Shown: piece by piece, positions 31,531 through 40,317 of the stretch
Position numbering within the stretch: position 1 is the stretch's first letter
How the letters are laid out: each line of letters starts with the position of its first letter
DNA from: JAXGRD01 sp040766105
GTDB taxonomy: Bacteria > Bacillota > Clostridia > Peptostreptococcales > Anaerovoracaceae
Direction: 5' to 3'
Assembly: GCA_040766105.1 (NCBI GenBank)
Contig: JAXGRD010000004.1
Coordinates: 301,147-365,146, forward strand
Length of the DNA stretch: 64,000 bases
Program-made: the position numbers and the translations under genes
The notes under the pieces: generated by a model
Databases searched by the model: none
What the model saw: the letters and a program-made list of their open reading frames with translations, nothing else
Told to the model about the DNA's origin: nothing

Positions 31531-34095
31531 TTACATTTCCCTCAACACAGCATCGTATTTATCCTTCAGTGCTTCCAGCACTTGGTTGTGAACGGGCAAA
31601 ACCTCTTCATCGGTCAGCGTCTTTTGACGGTCTCTGTAGGTCAGGGTGAATGCCACACTCTTCTTTCCTTCCTCCACCTGTTCGCCGCGGTAGATATCGA
31701 AGAGTCGTACGTCTTCCAGTATCTCACCGCCGTTTTTGCGGATGGTCTTCTCCACATCTCCCACAGCAAGATCTTCATCCAACAACAGGGCAATATCCCT
31801 GGCGGTAGAAGGATACTTGGGAAGAGGCTCGTATCTTACGTCCGTATGGGCGTAATCTGCGACGATATTGAACATCAGCTCACAACAATAGCACCTGGTA
31901 TCAATGCCGTATTCTGCGGCTACATCGGGATGAACTTCTCCCATAATGCCCAGCTCAATACCACCCACATCCAAGTTGTTGGCCATGTAGTCGACCATAC
32001 CTCTCATCAACTCCAGGTCCTCTTCGCTACCCTCTATCTTTCGATCCGCTCTTCGCAGAAAATCTTCCTTGATGCTTTCATCTGGTCCGCCGCCGGTAAG
32101 AACAATTCTGGCACAACGTCCGGGGTGATAGACTCCATAGTTTTCTTCCCTTTGGAAGGTCACTTCCGTAATGCCTAGGTTTTCCAGTAGTTCCAAAACC
32201 ATCCCCTTTAAGGTGAAGAAGTCGTAATTCTCTCCGTAGAGACCGATGGACATAGCATCCTGTTCGTCGGGCAGTCCCTTTTCCTCTAACAAGTTTTTAG
32301 AAAAGGTGTTTCCGATTTCGTATGCCTTTACGTCCTTGATGTTACGAGAAAAGTTTCTTCCCAAGGACTCCAACATGCCGGGGGTTAATATGGTCCGCAT
32401 AACCGAGTTTTCTTCTCCCAGTGGGTTGAGAAGTCTTACGAAGTTTCTTTCCCATGCATCTTCGTCAATGTGCACCCGATCCACATCCCTTGGGCTGACA
32501 AAGGAGTAGGTCTGAATTTCGTTGGCGCCAGCCGCGCACATGACTTCCCTTGCCTTTCTTCGGATGGTTTCCATTCTTCCCAATTGAGATTCACTGCTGT
32601 CTCTGGGCAGGGTGGAGGGAAAGTTGTCGTAACCGTACATTCTGGCTATTTCTTCAATCAAATCAATTTCCTTGCGAAGATCTAACCGAATAGTGGGAGG
32701 TGTTACCTTTAATACACCGTCACCTTGTTCCGTCTTCATTTCCAAGGCGTCGAATATCTTTATGATTTCTTCGGCGCTAAAATCCACACCCAGAACTTGT
32801 TTGACACGACTGCTTCTAAGTTCTATGGTCCAGGGAGCAACGGGCTGGGGATAAGCGTCCACAGCGCCCTTCAGCACCTTCCCGGCACCCAGTTCTTCAA
32901 TGAGTTTACAGACACGATCTGCTGCAGTTCTGCAGAGATTGGGGTCTACGCCCTTCTCATATCTGGCGGATGCTTCCGTTCGCAGTCCCAGTTTTTTGGA
33001 TGTTTCTCGGATATTCTCCGGCTGAAAATTGGCCGACTCAATGAGAATGGTCTGGGTGTCTTCCCGAATCTCGGAATTCAATCCGCCCATGACGCCTGCC
33101 AAGGCCACACCCTTCTTGCCGTCCTTTATCAACAGCATATCTTCCGTGAGGCTACGCTCTTTTTCATCCAGGGTTACGAACTTATCTCCCTTCTCCGCCT
33201 TCTCCACTACGATCTTCCCACCTTCGATCTGTCTGATATCGAAGGCGTGGATGGGGTTCCCCTGTTCCAACATGACAAAGTTGGTAATATCAACGATGTT
33301 GTTGATGGGACGCATACCCGCATACATGAGCTTCTTTTGCAACCACCAAGGGGATTGTTCAATTTTTACATCTGTTACGACCCTGGCAACATAGCGACGA
33401 CAGGCATCGGGATTGTTGATTTCTACACTGATATGGTCGGAAGAAGAACCTTCTCCCTCTTCAGCCAATTGAATATCCGGATAGTCTACGGTCCCACCGA
33501 AGGTTGCAGCCGCTTCCCTTGCCATGCCCAGCATGGAAAGGCAGTCCGCACGGTTGGGTGTAATCTCAAATTCTACCACACTATCCTGAAGACCCATGGC
33601 TTCTTCAAAGGGGGTCCCGGGAACCAAATCTTCCGGTAAGATCCATATCCCTTCTCTGTGCGACACAGGGATGACCTTATCGTCAAAGCCAAGCTCACCG
33701 GCTGAACAAATCATTCCCATGGATTCCACACCTCGAAGCTTCCCTTTGTGGATGGTGACGCCACCCTCCTGTTTGGGCTGTCCGCGAAGAGGTCCGGGAA
33801 TCCGGCTTTCATCCAATGCCACGGGGACCAATGCTCCCTTCGCCACGTTGGGAGCACCGCAAACGATTTGGATGGAGGCATCCTCTCCAACATCTACCTT
33901 GCAAACCGTCAGCTTGTCTGCATCAGGGTGCTTCTCCAGGGAAAGTATCTTCCCTACCACAACTCTGTGGAAGTCTTCCCCGAATCCTTCCACCGTCTCT
34001 ATATTGGAGCCGGACATGATCATCTTCTCGCTGAACTCGCTCATGTCCCCTTGTATATTTGTATAGTCCTTTAACCAATTGATTGGTACTAGCAT
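31531..34095 (-). CDS. pheT: Phenylalanyl-tRNA synthetase beta subunit
   Basis: The full-length 854-residue beta chain has an N-terminal tRNA-binding (EMAP/Trbp-like) domain (about 40-155), the B3/B4 editing region, B5, the catalytic-like core, and a C-terminal ferredoxin-fold anticodon-binding domain (YPSTARDIALLLDEDLAVGD onwards, about 765-854). It forms the alpha2-beta2 enzyme with PheS and carries tRNA binding and proofreading of mischarged Tyr. It starts 15 bases after pheS. The stop is TAA. Confidence 0.97.
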   Translation of the reverse strand: MLVPINWLKDYTNIQGDMSEFSEKMIMSGSNIETVEGFGEDFHRVVVGKILSLEKHPDADKLTVCKVDVGEDASIQIVCGAPNVAKGALVPVALDESRIPGPLRGQPKQEGGVTIHKGKLRGVESMGMICSAGELGFDDKVIPVSHREGIWILPEDLVPGTPFEEAMGLQDSVVEFEITPNRADCLSMLGMAREAAATFGGTVDYPDIQLAEEGEGSSSDHISVEINNPDACRRYVARVVTDVKIEQSPWWLQKKLMYAGMRPINNIVDITNFVMLEQGNPIHAFDIRQIEGGKIVVEKAEKGDKFVTLDEKERSLTEDMLLIKDGKKGVALAGVMGGLNSEIREDTQTILIESANFQPENIRETSKKLGLRTEASARYEKGVDPNLCRTAADRVCKLIEELGAGKVLKGAVDAYPQPVAPWTIELRSSRVKQVLGVDFSAEEIIKIFDALEMKTEQGDGVLKVTPPTIRLDLRKEIDLIEEIARMYGYDNFPSTLPRDSSESQLGRMETIRRKAREVMCAAGANEIQTYSFVSPRDVDRVHIDEDAWERNFVRLLNPLGEENSVMRTILTPGMLESLGRNFSRNIKDVKAYEIGNTFSKNLLEEKGLPDEQDAMSIGLYGENYDFFTLKGMVLELLENLGITEVTFQREENYGVYHPGRCARIVLTGGGPDESIKEDFLRRADRKIEGSEEDLELMRGMVDYMANNLDVGGIELGIMGEVHPDVAAEYGIDTRCYCCELMFNIVADYAHTDVRYEPLPKYPSTARDIALLLDEDLAVGDVEKTIRKNGGEILEDVRLFDIYRGEQVEEGKKSVAFTLTYRDRQKTLTDEEVLPVHNQVLEALKDKYDAVLREM

Positions 34096-34110
34096 CTATT
34101 TCCCCTCCCC

Positions 34111-35133
34111 TTACTTAAACTGATTGATGAAACGCATATCGTTTTCATAAAAGAGTCTGATGTCGTCTACGCCGTACTTCAGCATGGCAATTCTCTCCAC
34201 GCCCATGCCAAAAGCAAAGCCCGTATATTTTTCCGTGTCTATTCCGCCAACTGCCAATACGTTGGGGTGGACCATGCCACAGCCGAGGATTTCAATCCAA
34301 CCACTGCCCTTGCAGATTCTGCAACCTGTGCCGCCGCACTTAAAGCAGGACACATCCACTTCACCGCTGGGCTCTGTAAATGGGAAGTAGTGGGGCCTAA
34401 ACTTGGTTCTGGTCTTTTCGCCGAAAAGTCTCTTGGCCAAGATATCCATGGTTCCCTTCAGATCTGCCATGGTCACGCCTTCGTCCACCATGAGGCCTTC
34501 TACCTGATGGAACATGGGAGAGTGGGTGGCGTCAGGGGTATCACATCGGAAGCAACGTCCCGGTGAAATCACCTTGATGGGAGGTGCCTGATTTAACAAG
34601 GTTCGAATCTGTACCGACGAAGTATGCGGTCGCAAAACCGTATCTTCCGAAATATAAAAGGTGTCCGTCTTGTCTCTGCTGGGGTGATCCGGCGGTGAGT
34701 TCAACGCATCAAAGGCATTGAAAACCGTTTCCACTTCCGGCCCTTCCGCAATGGAATATCCCATGGACAAAAAGATCCGAGAGATTTCTTCAATGGTGAT
34801 TGTCAGGGGGTGCTTCACACCCATGGCAAAGTCTTTCCCCGGTTCCGTTACGTCGATTCTCTCCTTGCGGAACTTGGCTTCCTTGGCGGCGGCTTTGGCC
34901 TCCTGAAACTTCTGCGCAATGAGTCCTTCCATCTCAGTCTTGGCCGAATTCAAAGCCGGACCCATGGCCATCTTTTCTTCCTTGGTGAGTTTCCCCATAC
35001 CCTTAAAGAGTTCCGTCAGTTTTCCGTTCCTTCCCAAGACATGGATTCTAATTTCCTCCACTTCTTTCTCGGAAGCGGCATTGCTGAGATTTTCCTTTGC
35101 CTCCGCGATGATTTTGTTGATTTGGTCTTGCAT
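34111..35133 (-). CDS. pheS: Phenylalanyl-tRNA synthetase alpha subunit
   Basis: The 340-residue class II catalytic chain begins with an N-terminal coiled coil (about 1-85). The core has motif 2 (SPGRCFRCDTPDATHSPMFHQ) and motif 3 (GFAFGMGVERIAMLKYG). A zinc-like C-x2-C-x4-C-x2-C cluster (CFKCGGTGCRICKG) occurs near residue 275. It charges tRNA-Phe with its beta partner. The start is 4 bases after the trmH-like stop. No T-box leader is present, unlike many Firmicute pheST operons, because the genes follow another CDS directly. The stop is TAA. Confidence 0.97.
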   Translation of the reverse strand: MQDQINKIIAEAKENLSNAASEKEVEEIRIHVLGRNGKLTELFKGMGKLTKEEKMAMGPALNSAKTEMEGLIAQKFQEAKAAAKEAKFRKERIDVTEPGKDFAMGVKHPLTITIEEISRIFLSMGYSIAEGPEVETVFNAFDALNSPPDHPSRDKTDTFYISEDTVLRPHTSSVQIRTLLNQAPPIKVISPGRCFRCDTPDATHSPMFHQVEGLMVDEGVTMADLKGTMDILAKRLFGEKTRTKFRPHYFPFTEPSGEVDVSCFKCGGTGCRICKGSGWIEILGCGMVHPNVLAVGGIDTEKYTGFAFGMGVERIAMLKYGVDDIRLFYENDMRFINQFK

Positions 35134-35137
35134 TTCG

Positions 35138-35938
35138 TTAATTCCCTTTCTCTATGGATCGATACATGAGTATGGCGGCAGCGACTGCCGCATTGAGAGA
35201 CTCCAGGTCTCCCATCATAGGTATCGTTATATTCTCTGTCACATTGTCCCGAAAGATTTGGCTCATTCCGTTTCCTTCATTGCCGATAATCAAGGCACAG
35301 TTATTTGTCAAATCTACCTCTCGGTAGTCTATGGCATTGACAGGTTCCGTTCCCAGGATTCTCTTCTCCCCTTCTTTTAGGAGAAGAATGGCATCTTCCG
35401 GTGTCATCCCCGTTAGGATAGGGATGCGGAACAATGCTCCCGCCGCGGATCTTACTACTTTGGGAGAGTAGATGTCTCCCGTACCCTTGGTTGCAAGGAT
35501 ACCTCTGTATCCTGCACCCACCGCTGTCCGTATCATGGTTCCAATGTTTCCCGGATCCTGAACCGCGTCCAAAACCAGAACATTTCCCGAGCCCTTTCTC
35601 GTCTCAAGGAGGAATTCTTCTCGGGAGGGCTCCTTCTTCCAAACCGCTGCCAATATGCCTTGATCCGTTTCCGTCTGGGTAAGCCCGTGAAAGAGCTTAC
35701 CCGTCATAAAGACGGTTTCGATTCCGGAAAATTCCCTTTGCTTTTGATATTCTTCTCTGGTGACGATGATCCGCGCTCTTTTCAAACGAGCCGCTTCCTC
35801 TACCAGATTTTCGCCTTCTACCAGGTACATGCCTGATTTGGTTCGGTTCTTTTTGAGAAGCAGCTCCCTGCACATTTTATATATCTTGTTTTCACTGCTT
35901 GTGATGACTTTCAATGTCTCCTTGGTCTCCTGAAACAT
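35138..35938 (-). CDS. TrmH/SpoU family RNA 2'-O-methyltransferase
   Basis: This 266-residue SpoU-family protein has an N-terminal substrate-binding L30e-like domain and the knotted SAM-binding domain. The latter shows motifs VLDAVQDPGNIGTMIRTA (motif 1, about 120), LIIGNEGNGMS (motif 2) and IPMMGDLESLNAAVAAAILMY (motif 3). It methylates a ribose in tRNA or 23S rRNA; the target is unknown. The ATG has a poor ribosome site; an in-frame TTG ten codons later, behind AAGGAG, is an alternative start. It is the first gene after the ftsZ hairpin. The stop is TAA. Confidence 0.9.
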   Translation of the reverse strand: MFQETKETLKVITSSENKIYKMCRELLLKKNRTKSGMYLVEGENLVEEAARLKRARIIVTREEYQKQREFSGIETVFMTGKLFHGLTQTETDQGILAAVWKKEPSREEFLLETRKGSGNVLVLDAVQDPGNIGTMIRTAVGAGYRGILATKGTGDIYSPKVVRSAAGALFRIPILTGMTPEDAILLLKEGEKRILGTEPVNAIDYREVDLTNNCALIIGNEGNGMSQIFRDNVTENITIPMMGDLESLNAAVAAAILMYRSIEKGN

Positions 35939-35953
35939 TCCCGTAATTGATAA

Positions 35954-35973
35954 GAGCCGGCAGGCGCCGGCTC
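35954..35973 (-). terminator. Hairpin after ftsZ
   Basis: GAGCCGGC (35954-35961) and GCCGGCTC (35966-35973) form a perfect GC-rich 8-bp stem with a 4-base loop, about 29 bases after the ftsZ stop. The following tract (TTATCAATT) is only weakly T-rich, so readthrough into trmH-pheST is likely. Confidence 0.6.
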
Positions 35974-36001
35974 ATACAATTCCCATACGCACCCGCACAA
36001 T

Positions 36002-37150
36002 CTATTTCTTTAAGAATGTGGGGATATCAAACTTGGACGGCGAGTTGTTTTCTGTGTCATCCAAATACATCTCGAAGGATTTTCTGTCGACAAATTCCTG
36101 TTCTTTTGTCTCTCTGGTGACAGGCTCTTCCGAAGGTGTTGCTTCCTCTTCTCGCTCTTCCTTGCCGAACTTCTTTTCCTCAGCATAATTGCTGCGCTCG
36201 TTTTCAAATCCCGTAGCGATGATAGTGATGTGCATCTCGTCCTGCATGTTTTCATTGATGGATGTACCGAAGATCATGAAGGCATCCTTGTCCGCTACAC
36301 TTTGAATCTGCTGTGCCGCTTCTGTCACGTCCAGCATACCCATGTCGTATCCACCGGTTACGTTGAGGATGATTGCCTTTGCACCCGCAACAGTAGTCTC
36401 AAGCAGCGGGCTTTCGATGGCTGTGGTCACGGCATCCTTTACCTTGTTCTCGCCGGAACCCTTACCGATACCCATGTGCGCGATGCCGCGGTTTCTCATC
36501 ACCGTCTGTACATCGGCGAAGTCCAGGTTGATCATTCCTTCCTTGCTGATCAGGTCCGTAATCCCAGAAACACCCTGCTTCAATACCTCGTCAGCCATAC
36601 TGAAGGCATCTAGGAGTGTGGTGGTGTTGTCGGAAATCTGGAGTAATTTATCATTGGGGACCACAACGATGGCATCCACGAACTTCTTCAAGTACTGGAT
36701 TCCCAGTTCTCCGTGCTCTCCCCTCTTTCTTCCCTCAAAGGTAAAGGGCTTGGTTACCACACCTACGGTGAGGATTCCCAGGTCCTTGGCAACCTTAGCA
36801 ACGATAGGAGCTGCGCCGGTTCCGGTGCCGCCTCCCATTCCCGCGGTTACGAATACCATTTCGGCTCCATTTACGTGTCTTGCGATGTCTTCCATATTCT
36901 CTTCGGCAGACTTCTGTCCTACCTCAGGATTCCCGCCGGCACCCAGCCCCTTGGTCATTTTCTCTCCGATTTGGAGCTTGTTTTCTGCCTTGCAGGTAGA
37001 TAATGCCATCTTATCAGTATTTACTGCAAGATAGGTGATTCCCACTACCTCGCTGTCAATCATTCTATTTATAGCGTTGCAACCGGCACCGCCGACCCCA
37101 ACCACGATTATTTTGGCTTTTCCTTCTTCATTCATTTCGAACTGCAACAT
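36002..37150 (-). CDS. ftsZ: Cell division protein FtsZ
   Basis: This 382-residue tubulin homologue has the N-terminal VGVGGAGCNAINRM, the GTP signature GMGGGTGTGAAP (about 105-116), and the synergy-loop segment NLDFADV. An acidic linker and the conserved C-terminal peptide (DIPTFLKK) for FtsA/SepF/ZapA contacts complete it. It forms the division ring. AGGAGG lies 10 bases before the ATG. It has its own promoter and directly follows ftsQ. ftsA is not between them. The stop is TAG. Confidence 0.98.
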   Translation of the reverse strand: MLQFEMNEEGKAKIIVVGVGGAGCNAINRMIDSEVVGITYLAVNTDKMALSTCKAENKLQIGEKMTKGLGAGGNPEVGQKSAEENMEDIARHVNGAEMVFVTAGMGGGTGTGAAPIVAKVAKDLGILTVGVVTKPFTFEGRKRGEHGELGIQYLKKFVDAIVVVPNDKLLQISDNTTTLLDAFSMADEVLKQGVSGITDLISKEGMINLDFADVQTVMRNRGIAHMGIGKGSGENKVKDAVTTAIESPLLETTVAGAKAIILNVTGGYDMGMLDVTEAAQQIQSVADKDAFMIFGTSINENMQDEMHITIIATGFENERSNYAEEKKFGKEEREEEATPSEEPVTRETKEQEFVDRKSFEMYLDDTENNSPSKFDIPTFLKK

Positions 37151-37195
37151 AGTTCAGATTCCTCCTACACTGTAAATCCTCAAAAACCTATAGGC

Positions 37196-37201
37196 ATTAT
37201 A
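37196..37201 (-). promoter_or_regulatory. Extended -10 promoter of ftsZ
   Basis: TGT-TATAAT on the minus strand ends 46 bases before the ftsZ ATG, in the 82-base gap after ftsQ. No clear -35 is seen. The extended -10 could give ftsZ expression independent of the upstream cluster. Confidence 0.55.
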
Positions 37202-37232
37202 ACACAATTATGTTGACCTTGCATAGGTTTTC

Positions 37233-38078
37233 CTACTCAATATTTGGGCTAAAGGAGCAATATTGGTCATCTCCCACATGAATCACTCCCTTTGTGATTC
37301 CCTTCTTGTACAAATCATAGAGAATCGTCTCTAAATTTCCGTTCTTCATGTTCTCCAAAATGTTCTCCGGCGTCCCCTTGCACATGAGATTATCGTAGAT
37401 ATACGCCCTGATTACCACGCTGGTCATATCGATTTTCTTGAAGAACAAATCGCTGTATTCCATGGTCTTCAGCATGTCCAAGGTGTCCTTCAGCACATCT
37501 TCCTCTTTTACTTGGATGACTTCCCCCCTATTCATGGTCTTGATGTTCAATCCCAAGAGCTGTGTCAACTGCGGTTCATCCTTGACCCGATTGAGCACAT
37601 AGCCCTTGTTGTCTATGATGATGAACTCTTCCCCATAGGGGATTGCCGCCATTTCTTTTCGCTCTTCCACCTGAATCACTATGGTGTTAGGTGGTTTTCG
37701 GACAACCTTTGCGTTTTCCACATAGGAGTCCTTAAGCAATTGATCCACAATCTCGCTCTTATCCACTTTGAATAGATTCTGCCCGGTCTTCATTCCGGAA
37801 AGCGCGATGATCTCCTTCGCGTTATAGTTGGCGTTTCCTTCCACCACAATCTTGTCTACGTTGAAGTAATCGGAGAAGATAAAGGCTATGGCGCCGCCGA
37901 TGACAGCACAAAAGATGAGGAACTTCAAGAAGTATCTTTTCTTCTTTCGCTTCTTTCGCTTTCGGGGAGGGGGTGTTTCTTCCTCTTCCTCCTCTTCGGC
38001 GTCTTCCTCTATCAGGTCCTCTTCTATGATTTCCTCTTCTTCCGGCAGGAATATTTCTCTTGTGTCTTTTTCTGCCAT
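37233..38078 (-). CDS. ftsQ: Division protein FtsQ/DivIB
   Basis: The protein has about 281 residues from the ATG at 38078, just after the murG stop. It has a very acidic N-terminal cytoplasmic tail (EEEEIIEEDLIEEDAEE), a basic RKRKKRKKKR patch, and one membrane helix (FLKFLIFCAVIGGAIAFIF). A POTRA domain (VDKIVVEGNANYNAKEIIALSGM) and the FtsQ beta domain follow. It links early and late divisome proteins. The longer reading from 38129 would overlap murG by 38 bases and lacks support. The stop is TAG. Confidence 0.92.
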   Translation of the reverse strand: MAEKDTREIFLPEEEEIIEEDLIEEDAEEEEEEETPPPRKRKKRKKKRYFLKFLIFCAVIGGAIAFIFSDYFNVDKIVVEGNANYNAKEIIALSGMKTGQNLFKVDKSEIVDQLLKDSYVENAKVVRKPPNTIVIQVEERKEMAAIPYGEEFIIIDNKGYVLNRVKDEPQLTQLLGLNIKTMNRGEVIQVKEEDVLKDTLDMLKTMEYSDLFFKKIDMTSVVIRAYIYDNLMCKGTPENILENMKNGNLETILYDLYKKGITKGVIHVGDDQYCSFSPNIE

Positions 38079-38091
38079 CCCCTGCTCCGCT

Positions 38092-39186
38092 CTAGGTAAT
38101 GATGCTGTAGTAGATAATGTCAGCCGCATCTACGGGAGCACAGCGACCCGCCTGCTCCGCCATGCTTTCCATGAGGGCCGGGTTTTGACGCAGTCTTTCG
38201 ATTTCATCGTAGAGTGCTTCCGATGCCAGTTCCTTTTCCCTTAGGAGAATCGCGCCCCCCTTGTCGGAAACCGCTCTGGCATTAAAGGTCTGGTGGTCTC
38301 CCGCCACGTTGGGTGACGGAATAAGGATGGATGGCTTGCTGCAAAGGGATATCTCCGATACAGTCAATGCTCCGCTTCTAGATACCACCAAGTCCGATGC
38401 TGCCAAGTATTGGTGCATTTCATCGATGTACTCCATGACATGAATATTATCTTTTATGGAAATCTCCAGCTCTTCCAACTCCGTCATGACGGGAAGATGG
38501 TAGGCCTTCCCCGTGGCGAAGTAAATCTGAATTCCCTCCACCCCGTTATACTTCCTGATTACATCGATCATCGCCTTGTTGAGCCGACCCGCACCTTGGC
38601 TTCCGCCGAAGGCGAGAATCATGAAGTCCTCCGGACGAATTCCCAGCTTCTCTCGCTGTCCCTCTTTGTCACATTGAAAGAACTCGGGTCTCACCGGATT
38701 TCCCGTTACGATACATTTTTCCTTGGACTTAAAATACTTCTCCGCTTCTTCAAAGCCGAGAAAAATGTTTTCCGCACTCTTCTCCAGCATTCTGTTTGTC
38801 AGTCCGGGGATGGCATTCTGTTCCTGAAGATAGCAGGGAATCCCCAGCTTAGCAGCGACGTTAATAATCGGTCCGCTTACATATCCGCCGGTCCCAATGA
38901 CCAGGTCCGGTTCAAACTCTTTGATAATGGCCTCCGCTTGTTTCTTTCCCTTGTTATAATCGCGAAAAACCTTTATGTTTTTAAGCAGGTTTTTTCGATT
39001 CATTCCGGAGACAGTGATGAATTCAATATTATATCCGTGCATGGGGACCAGCTTGCTCTCCAGTCCCTTCCGTGTTCCCACAAAAAGAATTTCACTGTTG
39101 GAGGTTTTTTCCATAATTTTGTCTGCTATGGCTATGGCAGGGTAGATGTGCCCTCCGGTGCCGCCACCTGTCATGATTACTTTCAT
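38092..39186 (-). CDS. murG: UDP-GlcNAc--lipid I transferase MurG
   Basis: The 364-residue protein begins MKVIMTGGGTGGHIYPAIAIA, the conserved GGTGGH donor/lipid motif. It continues with VIGTGGYVSGP, EQNAIPGLTNR and the UDP-GlcNAc site (SRSGALTVSEI, PSPNVAGDHQTFNA). It makes lipid II at the inner membrane face. The ATG at 39186 overlaps the ftsW stop (ATGA), with AGGAG 9 bases upstream, so the longer reading from 39264 is rejected. The stop is TAG. Confidence 0.97.
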   Translation of the reverse strand: MKVIMTGGGTGGHIYPAIAIADKIMEKTSNSEILFVGTRKGLESKLVPMHGYNIEFITVSGMNRKNLLKNIKVFRDYNKGKKQAEAIIKEFEPDLVIGTGGYVSGPIINVAAKLGIPCYLQEQNAIPGLTNRMLEKSAENIFLGFEEAEKYFKSKEKCIVTGNPVRPEFFQCDKEGQREKLGIRPEDFMILAFGGSQGAGRLNKAMIDVIRKYNGVEGIQIYFATGKAYHLPVMTELEELEISIKDNIHVMEYIDEMHQYLAASDLVVSRSGALTVSEISLCSKPSILIPSPNVAGDHQTFNARAVSDKGGAILLREKELASEALYDEIERLRQNPALMESMAEQAGRCAPVDAADIIYYSIIT

Positions 39187-40316
39187 TTTACAATACTCCT
39201 GTCGTCTTTCGGTATTTGTCTGGAAATATTTAATAAAATACCCATGGAGCCCATAAACAGCCACAATGCATTTCCGCCATAGCTGACGAAGGGCAATGTG
39301 ATGCCCGTGGGGGGCATGGATGATGTGACAACTGCAACATTGAGAAGCACTTGAATGCCGATCATCATGGTGATTCCACTGGCCACCAGAAGGCCGAACC
39401 TGTCCGGTGCGTTGAGCGCAATCTTCACCCCTCGTGCGATGAGGAAGAGATAGACCCCCAGAAGAATCAGAATTGCGATGTAGCCCAGTTCTTCTCCGAT
39501 AATTGCCAAGATAAAGTCGTTCTGAGGTTCGGGAAGATAGAGGTTCTTCTGAACACTCTTCCCCAGACCCACGCCGAACAATCCTCCGGATCCCAAGGCA
39601 AGAAGACCTTGCACCACCTGATAACCGTCCCCCAAGGCGTCCTTAAAAGGATCTACAAAGCTGGTGGCTCGAGCCAGTCGGTAACCGCCGTCCATGAAGA
39701 TGAGAGCCACAGCCGCAGCAACTCCCGCACCCATGAGACCCACAAAGTAGGGAAGCTTAAGGCCTGCCACAAACATCATGGATATGATGATTCCCACTAC
39801 GGTAATGGCGGTGGACATGTTGGGCTGCTGCATGATCAGCACCCCATATATCCCGCACAGGAGAAACAGAGGAAGAACACCGGTGAAGAAATTGTTTACC
39901 CTGCGAACATCCCGACAGAGGAACCATGCTACGAAAAGGATGGCACAAATCTTCGCGATTTCTCCCGGCATGATGGTCACTCCTCCTACGCCGATCCATC
40001 GCTTGGCGCCATTGATATCGTCACCGATGAACAGAACCAGTACCAATAAAATCAAGCTGATGATTAGGAGATAGGGAGCGATTTTCTTGTATTTGTGGTA
40101 GTCAATGACCATGGTGGCAAGCATCATGGCCCCACCGCTCAAGGCCCAAATAATGTCCTTAATGAGAAAGGAATATGGATTTCCGGCAGTGTCGATGGAC
40201 CAGTAATAGCTGGCACTAAAAACCATGATAATGCCGAAGATGACCAATGCCATCGTCAGCACGACCATTACATAATCCGCAGAATGCAATTTTCTCTTTC
40301 TTGCACTTGTTGACAT
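39183..40316 (-). CDS. ftsW: SEDS-family peptidoglycan polymerase FtsW (or SpoVE)
   Basis: This 377-residue, ten-helix SEDS protein has GAKRWIGVGGVTIMPGEIAKI, AIIGEELGYIAILI, and the C-terminal TGITLPFVSYGGNALW signature. It polymerises glycan strands with its partner transpeptidase, here probably the PASTA penicillin-binding protein of the same cluster. The ATG at 40316 follows the murD TAG by one base; the longer reading from 40406 overlaps murD. FtsW and the sporulation paralogue SpoVE cannot be told apart by sequence alone. The stop is TGA, overlapping the murG start. Confidence 0.94.
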   Translation of the reverse strand: MSTSARKRKLHSADYVMVVLTMALVIFGIIMVFSASYYWSIDTAGNPYSFLIKDIIWALSGGAMMLATMVIDYHKYKKIAPYLLIISLILLVLVLFIGDDINGAKRWIGVGGVTIMPGEIAKICAILFVAWFLCRDVRRVNNFFTGVLPLFLLCGIYGVLIMQQPNMSTAITVVGIIISMMFVAGLKLPYFVGLMGAGVAAAVALIFMDGGYRLARATSFVDPFKDALGDGYQVVQGLLALGSGGLFGVGLGKSVQKNLYLPEPQNDFILAIIGEELGYIAILILLGVYLFLIARGVKIALNAPDRFGLLVASGITMMIGIQVLLNVAVVTSSMPPTGITLPFVSYGGNALWLFMGSMGILLNISRQIPKDDRSIVK

Positions 40317-40317
40317 C

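Noticed and set aside
34096..35140. T-box leader for pheST or argS
   Set aside because: The genes follow upstream coding sequences directly, and no antiterminator-like AGGGTGG sequence lies in the short gaps.
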